Below, in pieces: positions 26,801 to 38,800 of a stretch of DNA of 64,000 bases. The DNA comes from Struthio camelus (taxonomy: Eukaryota; Chordata; Aves; Struthioniformes; Struthionidae): contig NC_090982.1 in NCBI RefSeq assembly GCF_040807025.1, positions 28,802,514 through 28,866,513 of the forward strand, in the 5' to 3' direction. Position 1 is the stretch's first letter. The number at the start of each line of letters is the position of its first letter. The notes under the pieces are model-generated. The model saw only the letters and a list, made by a program, of their open reading frames with translations. It did no database searches and was not told the origin of the DNA. The position numbers and the translations under genes are program-made.

Positions 26801-29800
26801 TGTTTGAAGAATGTAGGAAATTATCTTGGTCTTTAATCCGGCAGAAAAGTCATGCTATGCCTAAAACTTTTACTTCCTAAAAGTTGAGGAAATTGCTAGG
26901 TTTGGCTTTTGAAAAGCTTACTGCTATGTTTTATTTGGCTATATTGATAGCAAAGAGTAACTCTTGAATTTGTTATCTGATATTTCTTTTTCTTTTATTG
27001 TACTTCAGTACATAAAATTGGCTTTTTAGTGCAATTTCTTCTGTATTTTATCTTATCAAGTACTGTCTTTCTTTTCAAGTACTGTCTGGTCTGTAGTGAC
27101 CTATCTTCCAAAACAGTGCATCGCAATTTTGTAACAAAATGTGTATCTTGATTCTAAAAGTTTTAAATAGAATTACCAAGTTTTTTGACTGAAGAAGCAT
27201 CCCTGAAAAAATAAGACTTTTAGTTTTTAGAACTTCTATAATTAGCATCTCAAATTGAGCCAACTTTGCAGTTGTCTTAACTTACAATTCTGCAAATCAT
27301 TATAGGATCTGGAAGTAAAATGTTTTGTGTAAATTGCAGCATGTCTTGGTCAGACATCATTACTTTATGATCCCTTGTAATACAGCTAAAAAGAATTATT
27401 TTCCCTCAATAGATGTAGAGGTTTTAGAGTGCTAACTGGAGGAAAAAAAAAAAAAAAAAAAGGAAAAAATATTTGCTAGTAAAGTCAGCAAATATGATTA
27501 TATACCTTTGATTATTTTGTCTCTTTCATGGAGGATAGTTGTATGTTTTAAAGTGTTTATATCAATAAAAAACACTGTTACTATGTAGAAATATTTAATT
27601 GTTTCTGTCTTGAGTACCCTCGTCTGAATAGGTATTTGGAAAAGAAATGTCTATAGGATAGCATAATCATATTGCCTGTGATTTTAGAATTTCATTTCTC
27701 CATACATCATGAAGGCAAAACCTTTGAAAGGTATAGTAGCTGACTAACTATACATTTTAATGTACCAACAACGCACAAAGACAAACACTTCAAAGTTGTT
27801 GGTTTTTATTTGTTTGTTATTTAAAGTAATAGACCTATGGAAATACAGACTAACTTTTGAAATGCATTTTTTCCAGTTTAATGTATTTTAATAGTTTAAT
27901 TTTTGACTACACAGCTTCTTTTCCCCCCTTTTCTTCACTGAGTTTGAAGTCTGACATTCTTGCTGTAGAATCTGGGACTCAATGCCGTCCCTTTCAGCTC
28001 AGTCTACCAAGTTTCCTACCGTCAACTGCCGAACAAGTGGGCGATTCAACTTCTCTCAAGTGTTTAGTTTCATTACATTAGTGACTTGCGTAGTGGTGTT
28101 CAGACTTCAGTTCATATGTTTCCTCTTTGCTGAAGTAAAGAATTAGCTGTGCTCTTAATCTTTGATGTCATTCGGTAGTTTCTTTTAATTGGGATGCTTT
28201 TGTCTCTTTGTTTTCTCAACAGAAGCTCTGTAGGCTTTAAGTCAGTGCAAAGAGTTACTATGGACAGGTTTTTGAGAGGATATAAAAGACTGCTTATACC
28301 TCTCTTGTCATTAGTTATTGACACAAGCTTTGCCCTGCCAGGAAATAAGGCTGAAAGAAAGGCTAGTCTTATGTTTACAAACATAAATCACTAATACTTG
28401 CACCATGAGCTCAGTGGAGTTCCATGTGCTGCAGCTCAGTGCCTAACCAAAGTCAAAACACAAAACCTCTTTTGTAGTATGAGAGTTTGAGCGCTCTGTT
28501 GCGGTGCTGTCACTGCCCCAGCTGTGCTGAAGTGGATCCGAGTTCATTGCACAAAGCGCGGCTTCCGTATTCTGTCCTACTGTAGGATAAAAAGAAGTGG
28601 ATCTATTTGACTCTCAGTTCAATGATCCTTTTTTTGGTCGTGAGTTGAGCTTCAGATCAAGCAGAATACTGGAATGAGTTGAAAAATATCTGTGGAATCG
28701 GGAAAGGGTGTCATAACTCCTCCTTTCTCCCCTTCCCTCACCTCCTTTGGGCTGAGTTTACATCAAAACATAGGGTGCTTCAGGATTTGAATGTCTAAAA
28801 CTGAGATTTCACTTCCCAAAATTGTAAAAAGAAATTATTTCAGAAGTTGAAAATGACTTAATTTTATTCTGTGTTATCCTGACTCTTATCAGACATCCAT
28901 TCATGCACGCAGTCTGTTTTGCTGCTCCCTTAGCTGAGTTGCAGCTGTCAGTATCCTTCCTCCCTGGAAACCTGTTGGGCTGCTAGATTAGAGAGACGAC
29001 CCCACTCTCATGTGCAATGTTTGGACATTATTAAACATACATTGCCCACCCGGCCGAGTGAAAGACTTGTATATATTTATTGGAAGCTGGCTAAGACAGT
29101 AGCTAAGACTAGTTGTTTCAGAAGAACGTGGAAGTTTGTGTAACTCACAATTTCGTTTTAGTTTTTGTGGTTGGACCGTGAATACTTACTGTAGGAAAAC
29201 AAACAATAACTTGAGGTATCATAGGCAAGGTGTACGTTGGGATATATTGTGGCTGACATAGCCAATACAGAAAGGAAAGTTGAAGTCTTTCTCCCTAATC
29301 CAGTAAGCACTTTAGATGCTACAAATAATGGAAGAACTTTGGTTATTTTGGCAGAAAACACAACATCTGGACCTGGAAATCATATTGAAAGCATAGATCA
29401 GTATGGTTTCTCCACTCAGCTCATCAAGTGAGTTTTATTGGTAATTAGACCAAATGTCATCCAAGGTTGTTCTGCCAAATCAGCAGGTGCAAATTGTATT
29501 TCTGGTGTAAGGAAAAACGAAGTTTTAAAACAAAGGCATTGTCTTTTAATTTTATTGTCCTGTGTACTGCAGTCCTAGATTGAAATATTAACCTTAACTA
29601 CAAATTTCTGTTGGTTTAAGTATAACTTCAGAGCTGCCGTTCAGCAAAGTTGAATGGAATATAGAACGCAGGCACTGATTCCTCAGGGACCAAAGCTACA
29701 GCTTTGTCCTTTACGCAGCCACTTCACATGTTGGGGCAGCTGCAAGTTTAGAGTAGGCAATTAATAAAGGACCAATACTAATTCTCGTTAATAAAGGATG

Positions 29801-32800
29801 AGAGACTTTTGCACAGCATAAAAATTTCTTACATGTTAATTTTTCTTTATGTAACAACTCTTCTCCTTGTTCACACGTGTTTAAGGTAGATCAAATAAAT
29901 GACTGGAATACTATTTGGAATTATTAAAATGTTTCTGTGGGGAAGATTGAATATTATGCCAGGTTAGTTTGCTGATAATAGTAATTCTGTAGCTTTTGAA
30001 GAACTCACTTTGTGATGTGAGCTGAAAAAGTGGTTTACTATTGGAGTCTCTAGCAACAGCAGTGAATTGCTGTCAGATTTCATACATCTGGACAATAACT
30101 GATACATGAGGAAATTGATGGACGGTCTAAGATCCAATTAAAAACTTTAAAGTAATCTGAAGATGAAGAGAAAAAAGATGTCAGACGTTTATAACCACCT
30201 TTTAAGCAGTAGCAGTCTTCCGAGTTTTTACATATTGATTCAAGTGAAATGAGTTCAAGAGTGGTATAAAACATGCTCTGACTTTGTTTCACGTGTACTA
30301 CTAGTGTGTAAATTTGTCTCCACTACCACTCTGTTCTGTCCCATTTCTGACTTTGTCAAAGGCCTCTGTGCTCTCCAAGGAATTAGGGTTGTGAGGTGAG
30401 ATTGGGATGCTTTCCAAATGCAGGGATACCACTCTAAAAGTTTTTAAGGTACTGAGCATATTTACAGCTCTGTCTCTATGTAGGTGATCACATCTGGTAT
30501 TAGGTCATTGCAGTGGCAGGTAAAGGTACTACAGGTAAGACTAAGACCCCTGCAGATAGGGGTTGTGTGCTTGGATTAGTCTGCATTTTGCAGCTGCTGG
30601 AGTATCTTTTTTCTGTAGATTTATTCCATTTCCTTATTTAGTGAATTAACTCTCAAACGTTTGCTAACATAACCAGATTACAGAACCTTTTCTTTTAAAA
30701 AAAAAAAAAAAAAAAAAAGGAACTTATTTGTTTTTAAAACTAGTGTTTATTTTCTTACAGTAGTAAAACTAATATTGAGCAAACAATAATTTATCATTTT
30801 TAACCTTTCATTGCTTGGTAGTTTTATATCGTCAGTCAAATAGTGGTCTGACATACTCCAACTGAGTTACTCCAGTCTTACTTCAAATATTAATAATTAA
30901 TAATCTGTAAAACTAAAAAAAAAAGTAGGCAGGTATATTGGAGGCTTAATTAAAAGTCCTTTTATGTCTTAGTTCTATAAACCACTTTGGTAGTGCTCTT
31001 GCTATGAGAATTACCAGCAGTAAACTGGATATCCCTCTGTGAGGTATTTCATAATGGATAGGTGCAAGTCTAATGTTAAGAGTAATCAAAACCGGAAAAT
31101 AGAGCTAGGAATATCTAATGAAGTATCCTTGCGGAGAATATTTAGTTTTCACTTCTCAGTGTCAGGGTAGGTACAAGTGTTGCATTTGCAGAGGGACTTG
31201 TGATGTTTTTTATTTTCCAATTAATCTCTATTGTCTACAAAGCTATATAGCTCGTAGCTAACACTGAGGAGGTGTTAGTTCTCCGTTCAACTTTCTGGAA
31301 AGCTTAACACATCACATGCTGGCAGAGAAGCAAATAATTTGTGAATCTTAGTAGAACGAAATACATTTTGTGGCATTTGGGGGACATTTATATAGTTTTT
31401 GAATAGGATAACAACCTGTGGGACAGTTAAGTACTGTACATCCGTAATAATTTTTATAATTCTCAGTTCATAATATATTAAAAAAGGTTACAGTGGGGTG
31501 ATATGATTTGTCCAAAATAAGCTAGCAAGCTAATGAAAAGACAGAAAGAGGTAACCCAGCTCTCTCAAACCCTACTCTAGCCTTACCTCTGTGCTATACA
31601 AAGCATAAGAAAGTTAATCTTGCTGTAATGCAGAACAATTACAGATGCTTTTCCTCCTAATGAGGCTGTAGTGATGGTTGTTGGCCAAATACTTCTCCCT
31701 TACAATTTCTTTTAATAGAAGAGAGATAATGGTCATGCTTTGAAAAGTTTAGATTAGGTTTGGTCAGTAAGAGAAATCACTGGCATTGTTGCACAGCTCT
31801 GCAGATTAAATACAACTATGTGAATTTGTTGTCTGTACTCACCTATTCTTCCTCTTTCCCACGTATAATTTCCCAAAATGTGCAAGTTCCTGCCAGTTTT
31901 CTCCTTCACCCTTTCCCTGTCTCTCTCATTATACCATTCATGCCATGAAAATCCATTTGTACACTGAACCAGACCAGGAGCCTGGTATCTTGGGTCACGT
32001 GTCTCATCTGGGCAGTTTGTATAGCCAGCCCTCTTCTTTGACCCTGCAATATGTTGTGTTTTGCAACGTTGTAGATGCTGGTTTGAGAGATTTTTTCAGT
32101 TATTTAAAGAGATCCAAGCTCCTACTTCGTAAGAAAGGCAGGGAGAGATTGAGATCAGAAGCATGGCGACTCCTAGACAGAAACTAAATACGGAGTTTCC
32201 AAAAATGTCTTTAGAAGACTGGGGAAAGAAAGAAAGAAAGAAAAAAAAAAAGGCCAATTTGTCAATCTCTTCCTTATTTATTTCTTATACTATTTTTCTT
32301 ACTGAATTCTTCCTCCCCTGTAAGAGCTAAATTCAAGCAGTGACTTAATAGGTAGACATGTGATCAGTAGTTGTGATTTTGAAGCCAGCTGGGTTAGAGA
32401 GGAAGAAATAATCTAAACTTTCTGACATACTGTTTATGTGCTTTCTGGAAAGCTATCTTTTGGAAACCTGTTATTCAAATGCTTGTGTATTTTGGTCACT
32501 AGATAATCAGTGTCTTTGAGGGAACACATTTTAAAAAGTCTGTTAGGTCAAGTGGATTCGTTCTCTGTGGTTTGCTGTCAGATTTTTCCAGTTTTAGTAT
32601 GGGCCTAATTAAATGTCCTCACTGTTAGTCCTTTATCTCTTTTAGAAAATTGAGATCAGTACAGTGGTGATGAATACTCTCTAAATGGTTTTATTATTTT
32701 TAACTTTAGTGAGAGCTAACCTATGTATTTTTACAAAATATTGGGGTATGGTATCTGCAACAAAGTGTTTACAGGTAACTTTATTGAATCTTACTGATTT

Positions 32801-35800
32801 ATACTAATCTATTTTTACCTCCAGTTTGCAACAGATGAGGAACATGCAAGCAGTCATGTTGCTGTCCCCAACTGGGATGCAGTAATCTTCATTTAATCAC
32901 TCATTGCTTGGAAAGTCAGGAATCCTAAGGTTGCCAAGCCATGTTAAAATTGCAGAACCTCAGTATTTAAAATTGAATAATGTACTGTTGCCCATATGTT
33001 AAATTCACTTTCCTAGTACAGAAGATCCTGCTACAGTATTCCCCAAAAATGTATGAATGAATTAAGCAAGCTGAGGGGAAACAAAAAAATCAGAAACATG
33101 CTAAGCATTATTTGAAGTGCATTTATTCAGTCTTGCTGTATGCATGATCTTGGGTTTTTGTATGGAATTAAGTATAGATTTATTCCCAGGGTTAATGACT
33201 AATGTTTTGGAGGTGACTTCACATAAAGATTAGGAAATGAGTCCTCCCTAGATATATTTTCAATGCGCTGATTTCTTATGCTGACTCTAAACTGCATTGA
33301 TCAACAGGAGTTTGGAAAGCGCTAAAGATACATAGAAAACTGAGTCCTGAAATCTTTCTTGAAATTACATTGTTCCTTGCCAGATTTCGTTAGAATTGAT
33401 GTTTATTTGTGCAGCTGCATTAACAAAGACCAAACAATTCTACATAATCAAGAACATACGATGTCACAGATCTGTCATATTATGACTTTATGAAAGTAGC
33501 CTTTTATTTAAAAGTGTGTGGCAATATGCTTTGTTGTAATTTATACCTACTGGGATAAATATATTTTAAGTGCAAAATGAATACGTGACTTTTTAGTCGC
33601 ATATTCAAAGCTAAAAAACTTTCATCTCTTTTAGAAAATTGAAAATGGAAGATTTGCAAAATTCAGATACATTGCACATGCCATGGTCAACAGTACAGAT
33701 TTGTTAATGGTAACAAAAAGGTAAACAGTTTTGTCTCTGAATAATAAGTAACTGAAACTGTATCATCAAAATATGCATGCCTTAATAGTTCTTGATCCAT
33801 AATGGTGCTTTTACGTGTCTGGCATTATGTATGTAGATATAAAAATGGGGAAAGCATGCTTAGTGTGCTAATGATCTTGTTTGACAGCAGTATTGCTGAG
33901 GATTAGAGTAGATTATTTTGAGTGTCACAGTAGTTCCTCTAATTAAGGAGGGAAAACGAATGTGGCTTTTGTGATTGATGTAGTCAAGACAGATTTGTTA
34001 TAAATCTGATCAGGGTGAAGCCAGTGGAACTGTGGGATTCATAAATTAACATATGGAAGAAAAAAAGGATAATACAAGAATGGAAAGTCAGTAACATCCA
34101 GCAGTGGAGAATCAGGCATCCTTCTTGGATGAAGAGTCCGTAAAAGCTTTATTTCTTAGAAATAAAGCTAGAAGTAGTGTTACTGTTTTGCTATAAAATA
34201 CAATAATTTAAATAAATTATGTGAACCTTCAGAATTCAGTCTTTCCAAAAGTATGCTCTATGGCTGTTATATGTAGTTAGATGGGAACTATTTTGAAACA
34301 ATGACATTGCTAGATCTAGGGTTTAACAAATAACCTAATAACTTTTAAGTATTTTATTTTAACGTTAATTCTTAAATTGTCAATTTTATTCTGCTCTCTC
34401 TAGTGGCGTATTATTTGTGACAAAAGGTACGTTTGGACAGCTGACGTGTGAATGGCAATACACTTACGATGAATTTACCAAAGAGCCATTCATTGTTGAT
34501 GGCAGAAGATTACGCATTGAAGCCAAGGTATGTTAACCTTGTCGCGTTTTGTTCTCTTCTGTGTTGCTGTTTGTAATCTTGAGCTCTGAATTCCTGACCC
34601 CTCTTCTAGCTGAAATGCATTTGAGAAAGGGAGCTGAAATTTGGTATTAGAAAACTCCTGAGATAACTTGCCTCTGACCATTTTGAGCAGAATGCCATTT
34701 TGAGCCAATTTTTTTTTCTATATGCACCACTTTGTGGTATATTCATAATTTGGAAAATAGTGATGCAGCAAAGCTCTTTCTTGTCAGAGGGTCACAGTAT
34801 ACTTCCATCACGTGCTCTGCCTGAAATTGAAAGTCAGCATGCAAAAATAGGCAAAATTATTGTCATCCTAAAGTTTCAAATATATTTGCTCATTCTCTTT
34901 GCATACAGTATGGTTCAAGGAATTTTTTTCCCACCTGCCAATGAAAAAGTTTTTCAGAAGTATAATGGGGTATTTATATCATTAAAAAAGAACATAATGG
35001 GATACCCTTATTCCTCTCAGTTCAAGCTGAGAAATGTTGGTTTTTGGTTGCCGCTCTTCATTAAAAGTCAAAACCAAAAATCCTCCTTTCCCTGGTATTT
35101 TTGCAAAGGAGAAAGGAGCAAGCCAAGCACTGATATCAGAGCCTGCTTATAAAGTCAAAGTTCCTAAAGAACTAAAATTAAATTCTGGTCAAGATGGTGA
35201 CTGAATTGCCTTTGAATCCATAAATTTACCTGCCAGCGTTTTTCTCTTTTTTTTTTTTTTTTTTCTTTTTTAGTATATAAGATTCACATGCGTAATTACA
35301 CATCTTGGATGTCAGGGCAGTCTTGACGTTGTACCTGCAAGGAACAAAGTCATTCAGTTTTTTACTCAGGTTTTTTATTTCTATTGCAGAGAGCATGAAA
35401 GGCAAAGCAGTATTTGGTTTGGAATACCCCAAGCTGGTTTTCTGACTGCGTGTAAACTTTTACAAGAGGAAATCCTACCATGATTGTTAGTTTCTGCCGT
35501 TTGAGGCAACACTGAATAACATTTTTATTTTAACCTCTGTAGAGCAACAGTTTGAGAGTTCACGTGTCTGTAGTATGCTCTTTACTGAACAAAATCTGAG
35601 GCTGAAAACTGTATTTGGCAAAGCAGGGCCTGTGGTCTTGCTATTTTCACTACCTAAGGCCAGTGCTTGCAAGTCAGTGTTAGTGGAATGTCCACACAGG
35701 CAATGACTTGAAGGAGAATGAAAAATTGTTAACTTAGAGGGTACTGGATTTTGTGATCCCACACGTATCCCATACAGATATTCCATTATCTGCCTTCCAT

Positions 35801-38800
35801 TCCTGTCTATTTTCATAGTCTGCTTTCCAGGGACTCCGTGGTAAAAGGTAGTGCTGGGAGGTTCCACTCCACTGTGCCTTCAGGCAAGGAGTGAAGTTTC
35901 TCAGTGCGCGTGCACGCCATGTTGAACATATGCAGATTAGTGTAGTTGGTACACATTGTGCTCTGAACCATAGCTGCCTGAATGGTAAATAACTTCTTAC
36001 TCGTCAAGTTTGAAGAAACTAGATTCACTTCTGATTTTTTTTTTTTTTTTTTACTTTTTTAGGAACGAGTTAAGTCTGTGTTCCATGCCAAAGAATTTGG
36101 GAAAATTATTAATTTTAAAACTCCAGAGGATGCTAAGGTAAATTCACAATATTATTGAAGCTATACTATGTTAAATTTACTTTAGCTATACTATGTTAAA
36201 TTTACTTTAGAGAGAATTGAAATAGTAATGTTCTTGAGCCTCATGAGTGTTGACAAGAAAATGTTTTGTGATTTATATCCTCTGGAGGTGAACTGTCTTA
36301 ATGGCTGTGGGTTTAAACCCTGCAGCTTTTCAGACGAGCTAGCTGGTATTTAGAAATGTGAAATACCAGCTGCTTTTCCACTTTCATGTAGATGCTTATA
36401 AGAATTGTTATTGTTCATATAATGCACATAATCTCCTAGTCTTCTGTCAAAAATGTTAGTTAATAAACCTGTTTATTTCTGCAAGTCATAATGGTGACTG
36501 ATTTAGTAGATATGGATATGAAGCTTTTGTGAATGGAAGTAGAAAGTATGTAATTGTTTTTATTTATGCAGTGTTTCAGTACAAGCCAGAGTGCTCCCCT
36601 ATATAGACAATGTTGTGTAGTTAGTTCAGTTAGAACAGAATTCTTATGAAACTGCTATGTATATTTAAATTCAGTATTGCCATGTGGCCATTATACAGAT
36701 AGTTATTTCAATGATCTGTTCAGTACTCAGTTTCAGAAACAGTTGATCCCAACAGCAAATTTTCCCGTACTTAAATTGATGGAATGATAACTGTCTGTCA
36801 GACAGCTGATTTAACAGCTAAGAAGAAACTAATCAGTCAGGAATGTGAAGTAAATAGTACATTTTAATAGAATGATATTTATATATTTCCTCCATAACTA
36901 GAGTTCATTCTTCTGTTCCTCAAAATACACTTTTGATTGAAGAATGAAAAAAAAAAAAAAAAATCCCACTTGAGAAGCATTTTAGAAAAACAGAAACACT
37001 AAATTTTCTAGTAGATACTGATTTGCATCACATATCTCTACATGTTCACAGCATTACGTCACTGTAGTTTTCACTAGAACAGAGTAGGTCTGATTCACAT
37101 GTGGTACCGGAACTGTGATAGAGCAGAGTTGTGTGAGGTCTGTGTTGTTCGTCTAACTTACTGTTCTCACAAACAGTAAATTAATCTTTCAGGCTTTTAT
37201 ATGTTTACACTAGTGGGATATGATACCCTAGGATCAAGCTTTGCGATAGTCTGCAAAAGCTGCATCTGCTCGGAAGTTGCTTTTGTCTTCTTAAGGAGAG
37301 TTTCTAACTAGACCTGAGTGGTACCTTTTGATTTTTAGTTCTCTGTACTCTTTGGAGGTATGGAGCTCTTGGTGTTTTTTTCCTCTCCTGATCCAGGAGA
37401 CTGTGGAAAGTGAATCCCATATTCACTCACAGCTAAATGAAAAAGACAGAAAGAGAAATCAGCACATCATCTTACAAACACCTGATGTTAAGAGCAAGAT
37501 GGAAAGCAGTTCCCCTTCAGTATCACTTACTTTGATACTCTTGTGTCCTAATCTGATGTTATCTCTTTTGCAATGATTTTTTTTTTTTGGTGCTGGGAAA
37601 GATGGGAGTATCTCCAAGAGGGATGCAAGGAAAAGAAAACTAGAGGAGCTGTATGTACCTTTCACAAAAATGTTTGGAGTGCTTATTTTCCTGGAAAAGC
37701 CTATGCGCTTTAGAAAACCAGCTGTAGCAGGAATGAGAATATGAAGTGGAAAAGCTCACTGCCGGACTTGCTGTGGATTTTGGTTTTGTCTTAGTGAAGG
37801 AGTACTTTCCAGATTTATTCAAAAATGGCCATTGTGGCCTGTAGGAGCTGTCCTACTGACTATAAGTAAACTGCAGTTGACTATGGGGATTTCACTGCGT
37901 GGTACCCCCCTATACATCTTATCGCATGTGTATGCTAAATTTGGGAGAGTGCTTCTGCACAAAATGCTGTCCCAGTGAAGCACATTTGACTAAGTTTTTC
38001 CAAAGTACAGGTAGGAAGGCACCTTCCTACCATGCAGTTCTGGCTTTTTTGAGAATTCCTTCCGGGCCTCTAATTGATGGCTCACTCCTAGAAATGTTTC
38101 ATGTGTGTTTGTGCACAGAGAGAGGATGCTGAGGCAAGTGTTTTAGGAACAGTGAATATGAAAGTTGCACCCTTTAGCGTTAAGAGTATGAAGTCACTTC
38201 AGGGAGACTCCTGTGAACGTTCTTGTTCACTTTGTGAACACTCTTCCCCACTTTGACCATTTATACACAAAGTATTTTCTGCCTCTATAAGAAGTGTCAT
38301 ATTCTAGCCTGAATATAGTGATTTATTGAAGAGCCAAGAGGTCTTTCAAATCTTCAGTATCTTGCTAAGCAGGCTCTTATTTCTTTGGGGGTGTGCTTGT
38401 GATCCTACAGATCTAGGACCCCACTGTCTTTTTAACACAGGATCTGATTTGTGATAATCCACTCGTCTTTCTTGAAAGTTTTATATATAGCTATTTTTCT
38501 CATGACAATCCCTATCTATAAGATTTCATCTCCTACCTTAGATTTCTGTGTCACTGCCCCCTTTATTTTTTCTAAACTCTCGGGAACTAATTTCCCTCTC
38601 AGTATGTTTAACACACTCATGAATTTGAAATTCATGAAAAGAAACTGAATAGAATTGACAGTAACTTGTTTCTGAATAACTGTATTATCATGTTGCTGGA
38701 ACCTATTCTTGTCCGTTGTCTTTAGTTATCCTTGCTTCTAGACTCTCATCTGTAACTTGCCTTGAGTCCTAGACCAATGCACAGCATTAATAATGATCAT

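Larger units (their letters stand above)
25691..33634 (+). other. VPS13A: Large VPS13A intron remainder between the alternative end and the PH-module exons
   Basis: About 7.9 kb, part of a 10.8 kb intron of the long isoform. It holds simple repeats at 25978-26001 (AAC)n and 26271-26289 (GT)n, A-runs near 27443-27460 and 30697-30718, and a GAAA tract near 32224-32251. An ORF at 29225-29431 with a donor-like end is discussed in findings. I recognised no gene or transposon. Confidence 0.75.
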
